In this document: positions 9,283-18,520 of the stretch, one piece after another | Numbering within the stretch: the stretch's first letter is position 1 | Layout of the letters: every line of letters starts with the position of its first letter | DNA from: Clostridia bacterium | GTDB lineage: Bacteria; Bacillota; Clostridia; Lachnospirales; Lachnospiraceae | Length of the DNA: 64,000 bases | Direction: 5' to 3' | Assembly (NCBI GenBank): GCA_910574475.1 | Contig: CAJTAT010000001.1 | Span: forward strand, 186,001-250,000 | Made by a program: the position numbers and the translations under genes | Notes under the pieces: generated by a model | Told to the model about the DNA's origin: nothing | The model's input: only the letters and a program-made list of their open reading frames with translations | Database searches by the model: none

Positions 9283-10377
9283 TCACCCAAGTTCCACTTC
9301 TTCGGCCCAACTTAAATCTGTAGAGGGAAAGAGCTCACCAAACCCCAGATCCCGGACCTCCACCCGCAGTCGCCTCACATCTAAAAATTCTACTGCAATC
9401 TGAATCCGGGTGGTTCTGGGCGGGCGCTCCGGCAATCCCTCCAGGAAAAGGCTCTCTTTTAGCATCTCCTCCCCCTGCATGGGTTGAAGGATAAACTCCA
9501 CCACAGGCTCCTCACAGACCAGGGCTTCACACTCTGCTTTGGCATCATACCAGCTTGCTCCTGCGTCCAGCAGAGTATGGATGCTGTTTTTCCCCGTTCC
9601 AGGTGTGCGAAGTCCCACACTGTAAGAAATTTTATCCGCCCCTAAAAATACATAAGCCGCCGTCTCCTGGCGTCCTGCTGCCCTGGCAGCCCGATAGCAG
9701 GCGCCCTTTGCATAGAGGTTATTTCCGGCAAATACTCTCCGCCCATTGCAGAGAACTTTCAGGGATTCCTCGTACCATTTTTCTTCAAAGCCCTCTCCCA
9801 CCAAATAGACTGCCGAGACTGGGCGCTGTGCAAAAATCTTCCGCATCAGGCCCAAAAAAGCCTCATCCTTTTCTTCTGGTGCAAGCCCGGAAAGGGGCCG
9901 TTGCCAGTCTTCCTCACTCTCCACTCTGGCTAAATATGGTATAGTGTGAACATTGATATTTAAAGCGCTTCCCTTCAGCACTTCTCCCTCATAGTCAAAT
10001 AAGACTACATTGTGACGCCAGATTTCCCGCGATTGGTTCAGCACATAGGAGCAAAAGCTCTCCTGGTGAGTCTGAACATAGAGCCGCCCCTCTGAAATTC
10101 CAATCACCTGCATAGCTGTCTTTTTGATTTTCTCTACAAGTCCCTCTTCCAGATTTTCCACCGAAAATACGACTGCTGCTGCCTCGTGGAGCTTCCCAAA
10201 GGATTTGGTGAGACGCAATGCTTTTTTTAAAAATAATTCCAGATTTTCCGTGGGAATCCGGTACTTTTCCGCTCCTGTGACGACCGACACAGACGTGGGT
10301 TCCCCGGACGCCGGGCTCCAGCAGCAAATCTGTGAATAATCCTTTCCCAGGTCAAAGCCTACTACAAACCGGTCCAT
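9283..10377 (-). CDS. DUF5716-like protein with actin/Hsp70-type nucleotide-binding start
   Basis: 364 residues. It begins MDRFVVGFDLGKDYSQICCW, which resembles the phosphate-1 loop of the actin/Hsp70/sugar kinase superfamily, and contains VYLVGEGFEEKW at a place suited to a second phosphate loop. I recall this protein as DUF5716, found in Lachnospiraceae beside the larger DUF5717 protein. That neighbour is present here at 11978-14560 but separated by an unrelated gene. The biochemical role is unknown. Confidence 0.72.
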   Translation of the reverse strand: MDRFVVGFDLGKDYSQICCWSPASGEPTSVSVVTGAEKYRIPTENLELFLKKALRLTKSFGKLHEAAAVVFSVENLEEGLVEKIKKTAMQVIGISEGRLYVQTHQESFCSYVLNQSREIWRHNVVLFDYEGEVLKGSALNINVHTIPYLARVESEEDWQRPLSGLAPEEKDEAFLGLMRKIFAQRPVSAVYLVGEGFEEKWYEESLKVLCNGRRVFAGNNLYAKGACYRAARAAGRQETAAYVFLGADKISYSVGLRTPGTGKNSIHTLLDAGASWYDAKAECEALVCEEPVVEFILQPMQGEEMLKESLFLEGLPERPPRTTRIQIAVEFLDVRRLRVEVRDLGFGELFPSTDLSWAEEVELG

Positions 10378-10417
10378 GGTTTTCTCCTTTTAATAATGGG
10401 ATAGAAATAATTCAATT

Positions 10418-11791
10418 CTACTCCTTAATTTTAAGATTTTCTTCTTCATTTAAAATATATTCTTCATTTTGAGACGGCATAAATATACGTTGATTCAACC
10501 AATCACTTTCTGGTTTGCAAACAAGGCGTGCATTGGAATAAGCTGTAGGTAAGGTTAATATTGTTGGTGCCGTATATTTTTTAGAGATATCATTATATTC
10601 TACGACTAATGCAACTTCTGCTTCTGCCTTTGAGCTAAACGAAATGGGTAATAAAATTGACATTTTGTTATATGTAGGAAAATATACTGGTATTGCTGTT
10701 CTGTAATTCCAGCTTACCCGCATGACTGCCTTTCTTACAGCATTACGAAATGCCGACTCCAAATCATCATATACATCTTGATCAGAGGCGATTTCATCGC
10801 CAACTTTCTGCCAATAACACCTTTTTTCTTTTTCTGAATAATTACTTATATCCTCATTTAACAAGTTAACAATATCAATATTTTTTCTACATCCATCTAA
10901 CAAAAAATAATGTGGCAACCTCTCAGGATGATCAATAAAGTAATGATCTGGCTGTAAATCAGGTATTTGTTCATCAGGTGTCTTTTCATCACATATTATA
11001 TAACTAATATCCGAGATATTTGAAAAATACCGAACAGGTCTTGGTAGTATTCTAAAATTATCCGCTAAAAGCTTCCCTCCTAGTTTGACTCCTGGTATAC
11101 AATACATTAAAAATTTCCATGGCTTTATTCCAATATTTTTTTCGAATAAAATATAGATATATTTATAATTTCTGTTCACCAGTCCTGTGTTAAATACAGA
11201 ATATCGCCCATCAATACTTAGCAAAATTTGTTTATCTTGCCATGCCTTTGCAAACGTATAATTTATATAATTTTTAAGAATGGGGAAATCATCATCATCC
11301 GGTTCTTCTTTAAAAGACCAGTTTTCATATAACGCTAATTGATTTTTTAATTGCTTTAAATCAGCTAAATAGTTTGTCCATTGTGCATAATTAAAAAGCA
11401 TTTCCCGTGGTTTATTTCCAATTTCCACATAAATATCGCTATTAAACTCATTTTCTGACAAAGCACCTTGCAGTTCCCATGGCTGTCTATCTTGATTTTT
11501 GTTTGGGACAAATAGCAAAACTATTGCGCTTCCATCTTTTTGCGAAGGAATCGTTGTTATAATGCAAACACGATCCGCTGACAATATATCATTAATTATT
11601 GTATTTCCATTCTTATAAACGATTCTTAATTGTTCTTTCTCAGAAGCTGCTTTTTTAAATTCATTATTTATTATTTGACGAAGTTCATACTGCGTTGATT
11701 TTGTATCTCCACTCGCCATTCGATAAGACTCGAGTCCTCGCTCTGTAAGAAATGCAAATCCTCTAATCTCTTCATATTGTTCAATAAGCAT
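10418..11791 (-). CDS. DUF3825-like protein inserted in the DUF5716/DUF5717 cluster
   Basis: 457 residues if started at the ATG at 11791, which has AGGAGGCGAG directly upstream; an ATG 8 codons earlier lacks a site. Motifs VFNTGLVNRN, LPRPVRYF and the C-terminal TLPTAYSNARLVCKPESDWL match the DUF3825 pattern as I remember it (a domain often attached to OST-HTH RNA-binding proteins). No catalytic motif is obvious. The gene is AT-rich and has its own promoter, unlike the GC-richer DUF5716 and DUF5717 genes on each side. This suggests a later insertion. Function unknown. Confidence 0.68.
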   Translation of the reverse strand: MLIEQYEEIRGFAFLTERGLESYRMASGDTKSTQYELRQIINNEFKKAASEKEQLRIVYKNGNTIINDILSADRVCIITTIPSQKDGSAIVLLFVPNKNQDRQPWELQGALSENEFNSDIYVEIGNKPREMLFNYAQWTNYLADLKQLKNQLALYENWSFKEEPDDDDFPILKNYINYTFAKAWQDKQILLSIDGRYSVFNTGLVNRNYKYIYILFEKNIGIKPWKFLMYCIPGVKLGGKLLADNFRILPRPVRYFSNISDISYIICDEKTPDEQIPDLQPDHYFIDHPERLPHYFLLDGCRKNIDIVNLLNEDISNYSEKEKRCYWQKVGDEIASDQDVYDDLESAFRNAVRKAVMRVSWNYRTAIPVYFPTYNKMSILLPISFSSKAEAEVALVVEYNDISKKYTAPTILTLPTAYSNARLVCKPESDWLNQRIFMPSQNEEYILNEEENLKIKE

Positions 11792-11860
11792 ATCTCGCCT
11801 CCTTTTTGTAAACAATAAATATAACTATTTTCCATACATAAAAATTTAATTGACATATAC

Positions 11861-11889
11861 AATATAATATGTTATCGTACGTATATCAA
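11861..11889 (-). promoter_or_regulatory. Promoter of the DUF3825-like gene
   Basis: Minus-strand TTGATA (11884-11889) and TATATT (11861-11866) with 17-nt spacing. An AT-rich palindromic stretch (ACATATACAATATAATATGT on the plus strand) overlaps the -10 region and could be an operator. Confidence 0.5.
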
Positions 11890-11917
11890 GTGAGTAAATT
11901 TTTTGTGAGTGAGTCCC

Positions 11918-11956
11918 TGTTCTGTGGTGTGGTACAGAACAGGGATTTTGTTTTGC
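11918..11956. terminator. Strong hairpin between DUF3825 and DUF5717 genes
   Basis: A 12-bp perfect stem (TCCCTGTTCTGT / ACAGAACAGGGA) with an 8-nt loop is followed on the plus strand by TTTTGTTTT. It lies just beyond the DUF5717 stop codon (11978). On the minus strand it would act as a hairpin without a good U-run. Confidence 0.5.
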
Positions 11957-11977
11957 AATTTTAATTTCCACACTACT

Positions 11978-14560
11978 CTACTTCAAAGAAAATAAGGTTT
12001 CTACCAAGAATTGTTTTCTGCCGTATTGATCCAACTGTTGTTCCAGAAGGGGCATGTTTCGCTCTTCCAGGGAGCGGGCCATTTCATAGACTGCCGCGTA
12101 TTTCGTACCTGTAAGGATCTCGTCTTCCCGCTCTTCTGTCAGGCTTCGATCTGGTGTGGAAATCTCGGTTCCGTCAGCTTTCGTCTCTGTGATAAACCAG
12201 GTAAGACGTTCTCCAAAGAAAAGCGTGAATTCCTTCACAAAGAGTCCCGGTTCCACAGGATACAACCGCTGAACTACATAGTTACAATTCTTTTCCCTGG
12301 GCGTCTCCACTACGTAGTGGATGACCACCTTATTGGCCGGATTTGTCCGGTATTCCACAAAGGTCTTATCTTCCAAAAGATACGGCTTGCCCAGACGGGC
12401 CATCAGCTCTTTCATAAAGCCAAAGCACATGCGCCTCTGTATATATTCCTTCGTCATTTTCTCCGCGTGATCCTGCTGATATTCTGTCAACTGCCCTTTT
12501 CCAGTCAAATATTTCAGATAGGCCAGGCCGCACACGTCTGCCAGATTTTCCTCCCAGGCAATCTCTTTCTCAATGTATTCATAAGTCTGGGGCGGCACAG
12601 AGTGGCCCAAAACGAAATCCTGATAGGCCAGATAGGTCAGGTAAGCCCGGCTAAGCATACTCTCCCTGCCCAATCTGTGATAGTCGCGAAACATTTCAAA
12701 GGCTGACTCCCGAAGCTGTTCTGTAAACAACATCTGCACCAGAATCCGCTCTTCCAGTTCAAACACATCCAGGTCAAACTCTCTGCCTGCTTTCCAGATA
12801 GCTTCCATGACCTCCACAGAGCCAAAATAGTATCCGGCTAAATATTCCAAAATACTCTCATTATACTTGTGGCTCATGAAAATATAGAGACAAAGCTTTA
12901 ACAAAAACTCCCTTCTTGCATACTCCACTTCCCGTATCTGCCAAGCCGCCAGTTTAATCAAAAGCTTTACCCGCACCATGGCATACCCATGCTTTTTTAT
13001 CATTCCCCAGGCTTCATCATAGAGGCCGCGCAGAATCAGGATTTCCGTAAATTTCGCCCGCTCCTTGGGCGTCATATAAGTAGTCTCTGTGACAAAAAAT
13101 TCCCGGTCAAGCTCCTCCAGATCGTGATTTGCATAATAAAACTGCAAGATTTCCTGGCGCACCTCCTGCTTGTAGCGGGCAGTCAGTCCGTTTATTCGCA
13201 AAATTCGTTTGTAGTTCTCCACATTGTCTCCGGTAATTACATGGTAACGGGAGGTTCCGTCGCACAGATGCAGATACAATCCCTGATGATACTTAAGAAG
13301 TTCCCGACACCTTCCCACATACCTCTGCTCCTGGATAAGCCGATCCAATGTATAGGGGACGCTTGAAGTATAACTGTTGCCCTGCTCATCTATGAGAAGA
13401 ATAGTAACGCCAGGCGTATAGATGGGCACCAACGCTTGTCCGCCGCTTAAAGGTACTGTGATCCCCCGCTGAAGAGGTTTATACAGCACCTGAACCTGAC
13501 GGATCCGGCTATCCTTACACTTTAGCCTCCGCAAAAACATAATGTCTGCCAAAGCCTCCGCAAAATCAATAGTGAGCAAAGACTCAACCAGAAATCGCTC
13601 ATAAATCACCGCCAAATCTTCATTCAACTTTCTCTGCAGGAGCTGATCCAGCATAAAAGGCTCAATCAGCTTCTCATACTGCCGGTAAAGATCCGAATCC
13701 CTTTCCTGATATCGAATCACATTAGCAAAGAGAAATGCTTTTTGCTTGCTGTTCAGAGTATTCTCCATGAGAAAATATAAGAGCAGATTTTTGGGCAACG
13801 GCTCTCTGTAATCCTCTGGAACGGACATCATAAAAAACTCATAGAGGTTTGTAATCTTAAGCTCCATCTGAACGCCCCGTTTATACCAGAAAAAGCTTTC
13901 CCCATCTGTATGTCCGTTCTTAATAAAGATCGAACAGATTCCGCTGAGCATTTCCTTGCCGCCAAATTTATAATAAGCATTTTGAAGCCTTGCAAACTGG
14001 GCTCCTGTAGGCCGTTTGCTCTTCAAGATCAGCTCTGTCAGCTTCACAGCGTCCTCCGGCGTCATATCATCGTCATCAAAATCATCGATAATCTGTACCA
14101 CTGCCGGCTCCTCTTTCTTCTCCTCCGGCAACGGCTCAATTGGGTCAGCAGACACAAAGTATGTATAGTTCTCTTCTTCCGTATCCTGATGTTCCTCTAT
14201 CTGAACCAGATAGGGTAGCGTCAATTCTCCTGCCTCTGTGACAATGCAGAATTCCCCCTCTATCTCTTCTCCCCCCCACATACCCTGGCTGTCAAAACTG
14301 TAGGTGATCTTGGCAATACGGCTGTGAAAGCTGGGCCGTGAAACCTTCATCTGATAAGAAGAGGCATAGACAATCCCCTTGACAGGACGGCTACTGGATA
14401 CGGTAAAGCTTCCCTCATAACGGCTCCCGGGACTTAAGGAAAACTGGATATAAGACTCCGAAAGAGATACCGACTGCTTCTCATATTCGATTTTCCCGGC
14501 GGCAATTCGCTCAATCTTTTCTCTCATAAGCCCTTCATCCTCTGTAGTTTTTACTTGCAT
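11978..14560 (-). CDS. DUF5717-like large protein
   Basis: 860 residues with no signal peptide. An N-terminal beta-rich region (about 30-150, YIQFSLSPGSRYEGSF and following) is followed by a long helical array. I recall this as DUF5717, a Lachnospiraceae protein next to DUF5716. The ATG used gives MQVKTTEDEG; a second ATG at 14527 (MREKIERIAAG) has a GAGGATGAAGGG site upstream and may be the true start. Function unknown. It is the first gene of the cluster; the DUF3825-like gene interrupts its link to the DUF5716-like gene. Confidence 0.72.
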   Translation of the reverse strand: MQVKTTEDEGLMREKIERIAAGKIEYEKQSVSLSESYIQFSLSPGSRYEGSFTVSSSRPVKGIVYASSYQMKVSRPSFHSRIAKITYSFDSQGMWGGEEIEGEFCIVTEAGELTLPYLVQIEEHQDTEEENYTYFVSADPIEPLPEEKKEEPAVVQIIDDFDDDDMTPEDAVKLTELILKSKRPTGAQFARLQNAYYKFGGKEMLSGICSIFIKNGHTDGESFFWYKRGVQMELKITNLYEFFMMSVPEDYREPLPKNLLLYFLMENTLNSKQKAFLFANVIRYQERDSDLYRQYEKLIEPFMLDQLLQRKLNEDLAVIYERFLVESLLTIDFAEALADIMFLRRLKCKDSRIRQVQVLYKPLQRGITVPLSGGQALVPIYTPGVTILLIDEQGNSYTSSVPYTLDRLIQEQRYVGRCRELLKYHQGLYLHLCDGTSRYHVITGDNVENYKRILRINGLTARYKQEVRQEILQFYYANHDLEELDREFFVTETTYMTPKERAKFTEILILRGLYDEAWGMIKKHGYAMVRVKLLIKLAAWQIREVEYARREFLLKLCLYIFMSHKYNESILEYLAGYYFGSVEVMEAIWKAGREFDLDVFELEERILVQMLFTEQLRESAFEMFRDYHRLGRESMLSRAYLTYLAYQDFVLGHSVPPQTYEYIEKEIAWEENLADVCGLAYLKYLTGKGQLTEYQQDHAEKMTKEYIQRRMCFGFMKELMARLGKPYLLEDKTFVEYRTNPANKVVIHYVVETPREKNCNYVVQRLYPVEPGLFVKEFTLFFGERLTWFITETKADGTEISTPDRSLTEEREDEILTGTKYAAVYEMARSLEERNMPLLEQQLDQYGRKQFLVETLFSLK

Positions 14561-14636
14561 TTTTTCTCAATTTAATTATAATTTAGTATAACATTATTTG
14601 AATTAAAGTACAAGAAAAGGTAGTGAAAGAAACCCC

Positions 14637-15731
14637 ATGTTAAAACATGTTGATCATTTCCACGGCAGCGACCTGGAAAAAATAGAAGAGATATATGGAA
14701 TCAAAAAAGAGAATATTACCAGCTTCAGCGCCAACGTCAATCCTTTGGGTATTTCTCCTAAAATGCGCAGTACGCTCCTTGAGCGCATCGATGCTATCAC
14801 TTCATATCCTGATCGGGAATATACGTCTCTGCGCAAACAGATTGGAGCTTATACCAAAGCTCCCTATGAGAATATCCTGGTGGGCAACGGCTCTACAGAA
14901 CTCATTTCTCTCTTTATACAGATAGAGCATCCTAAGAAGGCTCTGATTTTGGGTCCTACTTACTCTGAATATGAGCGGGAGATATCTCTGGGAGGGGGTA
15001 CTTCTCTCTATTATCCTCTGAAAGAGGAGGAAGACTTTATCCTGAATGTAGAGGACTTCAAGCATCATTTAAATGAAAGCCTTGATCTTCTGGTCGTCTG
15101 CAACCCTAACAATCCCACCTCCACTGCCGTGCCCCAGAGCGTCATGCGCAAGATTTTGGACGAATGTAAGCGGTATGATATTTATGTGATGGTAGACGAG
15201 ACTTATGTGGAGTTCGCCCCTGATTTTCAGGCAATTGACTCCATCCCTCTCACCCGGTATTACAACAATCTCGTAATCCTGCGGGGGGTGTCCAAATTTT
15301 TCGCTTCTCCAGGACTTCGCCTGGGTTATGCTGTGACGGGAAATCAGGATCTGTTAGAAAAAATCAATTCCCGGAAAAATCCCTGGACTATCAACAGTCT
15401 GGCCGCTGTGGCAGGAGAATTGATGTTCTCAGACACAGAATATATTGAACGGACAAGGTCTCTGATCCATCAGGAGCGCACCAGAATCTATGAGGAGCTG
15501 TTGTCCTGGAAGACAGTAAAGCCTTTCCGTCCCAGCGCCAACTTCATTCTGGTGAAAAGCTTAAAGGATGGTGTGACAGCCGACGATCTTTTCGAGCATG
15601 CCATTCGCAGAGAGCTCATGATTCGAAACTGCTCTACTTTCCCCTTTTTGGACAATCGGTATTTCCGTTTCTGTTTTATGAGCCCTGAAAAGAATCAGGA
15701 ACTGTTAGCATGTCTGAGAGAACTGTTGTAA
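14637..15731 (+). CDS. PLP-dependent aminotransferase (HisC/CobD-like)
   Basis: 364-residue fold-type I aminotransferase. The start FHGSDLEKIEEIYG and FSANVNPLGISP is typical of the CobC/CobD and HisC group. The PLP lysine is in ILRGVSKFFASPGLRLGYA, with the Asp of VVCNPNNPTS and MVDETYVEF also present. It could be a threonine-phosphate decarboxylase or a histidinol-phosphate aminotransferase; no cob or his genes are in view to decide. AAAGGTAG precedes the ATG. Divergent from the DUF5717 gene. Confidence 0.88.
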   Translation: MLKHVDHFHGSDLEKIEEIYGIKKENITSFSANVNPLGISPKMRSTLLERIDAITSYPDREYTSLRKQIGAYTKAPYENILVGNGSTELISLFIQIEHPKKALILGPTYSEYEREISLGGGTSLYYPLKEEEDFILNVEDFKHHLNESLDLLVVCNPNNPTSTAVPQSVMRKILDECKRYDIYVMVDETYVEFAPDFQAIDSIPLTRYYNNLVILRGVSKFFASPGLRLGYAVTGNQDLLEKINSRKNPWTINSLAAVAGELMFSDTEYIERTRSLIHQERTRIYEELLSWKTVKPFRPSANFILVKSLKDGVTADDLFEHAIRRELMIRNCSTFPFLDNRYFRFCFMSPEKNQELLACLRELL

Positions 15732-15796
15732 TCTCCATGTTTTAAATAGGTCTCTTTAATCTCTTAAATGCGGACAAGAGAAAGTTTAAAAAAGAG

Positions 15797-15825
15797 TTGC
15801 ACAAACAGGAATTTTAGGTTATACT
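15797..15825 (+). promoter_or_regulatory. ssrA promoter
   Basis: TTGCAC (15797-15802) and TATACT (15820-15825) with 17-nt spacing, placing the transcription start a short distance before the tmRNA 5' end. Confidence 0.65.
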
Positions 15826-15848
15826 ACTTACACCAGATTACCCAACAG

Positions 15849-16185
15849 GGGCTTGTACTGGCTTCGACGGGGGTCTTGCAGCTGGTGAAGCTATCCGCAG
15901 GCGATGCGTCAAATCGCAAACCTAAATATAAACGCTGAAGATAATTTAGCATACGCTGCCTAATGGCAGTTGTCGGCCTTAGAGCACCTGCACTTTAAGA
16001 ATCCGGCATCGACTATGCAGGAAACGACATATGTTAAGCTTTGCGCATATGGGCGTATCATGAAGCTACTGAAGCTGACAGGGTGTTAGTTCCCGGTTAG
16101 CAGAGGGAATGACAAAGAACTGACTATGATAGTAGAAGAACAGGGAATAGGCTTTCGGACAGGGGTTCGACTCCCCTCAGGTCCA
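15849..16185 (+). ncRNA. ssrA: tmRNA (transfer-messenger RNA)
   Basis: The 5' end GGGCTTGTACTGGCTTCGAC and the 3' TTCGACTCCCCTCAGGTCCA form the tRNA-like domain. A 7-bp acceptor stem pairs GGGCTTG with CAGGTCC and the T-arm is AGGGG-TTCGACT-CCCCT. The proteolysis tag is read from 15916 to the TAA at 15961-15963 as ANLNINAEDNLAYAA, ending in the degron-like AA. CCA is not encoded. The molecule is one continuous piece of about 337 nt. tmRNA genes are common integration sites; the phage-derived element begins a little downstream. Confidence 0.97.
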
Positions 16186-16223
16186 TTACTTGTAATTCCT
16201 CCGCAGGAGGGATTGCCTACGGA

Positions 16224-16274
16224 GCCGTTGCAAAATAGATGAATAATCATCTATGGAGCAGCGGCTTCATTTTT
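16224..16274 (+). terminator. Probable ssrA terminator
   Basis: Nested hairpin: GCCGTTGC with GCAGCGGC outside and ATAGATGA-ataa-TCATCTAT inside, followed by CTTCATTTTT. Confidence 0.6.
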
Positions 16275-16295
16275 GTACAAAAACAGAAAACGGAA

Positions 16296-16379
16296 TCAGA
16301 ACAGTTCGTTATCCTTTGTAAAATACTTCGCAATCTCCCGCATGGACTGCTCTGCATGTTGTGTTATCTTTACTTTCAT
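16296..16379 (-). pseudogene. Truncated RelE/ParE-type toxin
   Basis: Only 27 codons: MKVKITQHAEQSMREIAKYF and seven more residues before a TGA at 16296-16298. This matches the first helix of RelE/ParE toxins, which are normally 85-105 residues. The start overlaps the antitoxin stop as ATGA (16376-16379), the usual translational coupling of these pairs. No continuation in another frame was found before the ssrA terminator, so the toxin has been lost by truncation. Confidence 0.72.
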
Positions 16380-16696
16380 ACTGCTGAATCACTGGACACT
16401 TCCCCAATCAATCTGGAAAACACCTCGTCAGCGGGAGACGACTCATCTGCTTCTGCTTGTGCAAATCCGATTTCCATCCTTGCATTAAATTCTTCTATAC
16501 TCATCTCATCACGGGCCAGTGGCCGATTCGCTGGAATTGCTGGTCTGAACGGGATACCGTTCCATAAAACTACCTGTCTGTAAAACATATTGATGGCTGT
16601 AGATACTGGAATTCCAAGTTCTGAAAGGATTGTTTCTGCTTTTTCCTTGATTTCAGGCTCTACGCGAGCCGCTACATTTGCACTTTTAATTGCCAT
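16376..16696 (-). CDS. RelB/DinJ-family antitoxin
   Basis: 106 residues from the ATG at 16696, chosen because AAAGGCGGTG lies just upstream; a longer reading to 16780 adds 28 residues that contain the promoter region. The sequence MAIKSANVAARVEPEIKEKA is the ribbon-helix-helix start of RelB/DinJ, followed by the conserved AINMFYRQVVLWNGIPF. The downstream toxin is truncated, leaving an orphan antitoxin that may still autorepress its promoter. Confidence 0.9.
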   Translation of the reverse strand: MAIKSANVAARVEPEIKEKAETILSELGIPVSTAINMFYRQVVLWNGIPFRPAIPANRPLARDEMSIEEFNARMEIGFAQAEADESSPADEVFSRLIGEVSSDSAV

Positions 16697-16739
16697 TTCA
16701 AACACCGCCTTTCTTAAATATCCCAATTTCCATATAGTC

Positions 16740-16768
16740 AGTATACTGTATTGTATGTCGAATTGCAA
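16740..16768 (-). promoter_or_regulatory. Promoter of the antitoxin-toxin pair
   Basis: Minus-strand TTGCAA (16763-16768) and TATACT (16740-16745), 17-nt spacing. Repeated TACAATACAGTATACTG motifs in and around the -10 are suitable as RelB-type operators. Confidence 0.5.
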
Positions 16769-16812
16769 TACAATATCCACACTGCCAGCAGAGTAAAATC
16801 TCCCCTACTCGT

Positions 16813-17901
16813 TCAAATCCTGTCAAAGCATTCCAGCACAACTTTTTTGTCTCCTTGATTACCATGCAAAAATCCCAGCATCAGACTTTCCAGTAAATCC
16901 AGTTTATCAATAATCACTTGCCTGTCCTTTGTGCTCAACCCTCTGTCAATCTCATCAAACATCAGGCCCTTTTTATTTTTCTTCGTGAATCTGAAATTTT
17001 GCTTAAATTCCCGAAGGAATTCTGCGAATTTCACATCCTCTATCCCGTATTTCGTAAATCTGTCAAACAAGGTCAGAAATACAAAGGAGTCTTTTTTATT
17101 GAAGATATCTTTTATATCGCTTGTGACGATAGGTTCTAACCTGTGTAAAAGCGCTTCAAAAGCATCAAATTCTTTTTCTGTTGCATGATCATTTAAATAC
17201 TTGCAGGCTTCCTTTGCCTGAGTCTTCCAGTTCTCAAAATGATTCATGCACATGATAGATTCTACAATGATCCGTTCCACAACGCCTTTTGTTTTATCAT
17301 TTTCCGTATAACTGTTGCAGTCCACAAAAAATCTGCTGTCTAAAATTCTATGAATTCGCTCCGCATACTTATCAATATAAGTAAACGCTTTCTGATCCGT
17401 ATTCATGGATACATGATTGTTGTAACGTTTGATATATTTTGAAATTTTGGAACTATTGCAAGATTCATGAATGACTGTCTCAATTTGATATTCATCAAAC
17501 TTTTCCTTTAATTCATCTGGAAGTTTTTCGTATGTTTTATTCTTTATATCAAACATTGCTTCTTCCCACGCTATATTCCCATCTTTGTCTGCAACCTTCT
17601 TTTGGTATGGAATGACTGAGTTTTCAATGGATGATGTAACTTTATAATTCCCATATCGAAATGCCATCAGTGCAGTACTTCTACAGCCGCCATCCACAAT
17701 ATGTAACTGGGAATTTTCTTCCTCCCCCAAAATAATGGGTGGGATATAGTCATCTGTAAGTACTGTGACAATCAATTCATTCATGTGCTCTTTTTTCCAC
17801 ACAAAATTTCTCTGAACATCTGCATCATTACATATCTTTCTTCTCTGTATCTTTTTCAGATACATTTCTAAGGTATACGTTTGCTTTCTGGGCCTTGCCA
17901 T
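16813..17901 (-). CDS. DUF262 (GmrSD N-terminal-like) protein
   Basis: 362 residues. The ParB/sulfiredoxin-like DUF262 fold is indicated by VQRNFVWKKEHMNELI and LHIVDGGCRSTALMAF, where DGGCR replaces the common DGQQR motif. No HNH (DUF1524) partner domain follows, so this is not a complete GmrSD-type restriction enzyme. It starts with GGGGAGGGG upstream and lies 32 nt after the sigma factor gene in the same operon. In this position it may regulate or process the element; the role is unknown. Confidence 0.78.
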   Translation of the reverse strand: MARPRKQTYTLEMYLKKIQRRKICNDADVQRNFVWKKEHMNELIVTVLTDDYIPPIILGEEENSQLHIVDGGCRSTALMAFRYGNYKVTSSIENSVIPYQKKVADKDGNIAWEEAMFDIKNKTYEKLPDELKEKFDEYQIETVIHESCNSSKISKYIKRYNNHVSMNTDQKAFTYIDKYAERIHRILDSRFFVDCNSYTENDKTKGVVERIIVESIMCMNHFENWKTQAKEACKYLNDHATEKEFDAFEALLHRLEPIVTSDIKDIFNKKDSFVFLTLFDRFTKYGIEDVKFAEFLREFKQNFRFTKKNKKGLMFDEIDRGLSTKDRQVIIDKLDLLESLMLGFLHGNQGDKKVVLECFDRI

Positions 17902-17933
17902 GTGACACCCCTCCCCATACTTCTTCCTGTCAT

Positions 17934-18491
17934 CTAAAACAGGATTGAGATATTTCTAAATGAATGTATCGCTGCTTTACAATCTGCATACTGCTTTTTA
18001 CTCATGTGTAACTCTTCCCGGATCTCATTTGGATGATAACCAGCTATATTTAACCTTAAAACTTCCTTCTGAATACTTGACAGCTTACTGAGATATTGTA
18101 ATACCCGCTTGCTATATCCCTCTTCTCTCACTTCAAATAATTCCCTCTCAATGGTAAAATCATCCGCTATCACATCTCCTAAAGTAGTATCCTCCTCGTC
18201 GCCTATGGGCGTGTCAATGGGAATGGACATTCTGTCTATTTTTCGCTTTTCCCGATTCCTTCTCGTCACTTCTGTCTTTATCTTATTTAATAAGCACGAA
18301 TACAAAAATCCATCAAAAGATTGTGAGTTATCATATCTTTTCAACACATCTGCGAAAACCTCATTTGCAAGGGAATAAAAATCATCCAGATCTTTGTCTG
18401 ATAATCCCCCAAATTTTAATAAGATCTTGTCCACTATCTCATGAAGCTTTTTTGCATTGTTTTCATAGTATGCAACTAAAATCTGTTCCAT
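17934..18491 (-). CDS. Small alternative sigma factor, SOS-controlled
   Basis: 185 residues from the ATG at 18491, which has AAGGAGGTG upstream. Region 2-like helices lie in DDFYSLANEVFADVLKRYD to SFDGFLYSCLLNKIKTEVTR. A C-terminal helix-turn-helix (LSSIQKEVLRLNIAGYHPNE) resembles sigma region 4. Size and composition fit ECF or TcdR/UviA-like factors. It is the first gene of a two-gene operon with DUF262 and is read from a consensus promoter with a LexA box in the spacer. The natural targets are promoters inside the phage-derived element, an inference from position. Confidence 0.85.
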   Translation of the reverse strand: MEQILVAYYENNAKKLHEIVDKILLKFGGLSDKDLDDFYSLANEVFADVLKRYDNSQSFDGFLYSCLLNKIKTEVTRRNREKRKIDRMSIPIDTPIGDEEDTTLGDVIADDFTIERELFEVREEGYSKRVLQYLSKLSSIQKEVLRLNIAGYHPNEIREELHMSKKQYADCKAAIHSFRNISILF

Positions 18492-18520
18492 ATTGATACA
18501 CCTCCTTGCTTGCAATGACA

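Noticed and set aside
12011..12706. Long plus-strand frames inside the DUF5717 gene
   Set aside because: Shadow frames of a well-supported minus-strand gene, without ribosome sites.
16813..17901. DUF262 gene as a GmrSD-type restriction system
   Set aside because: No DUF1524/HNH domain in the protein or next to it, and it is in an operon with a sigma factor.
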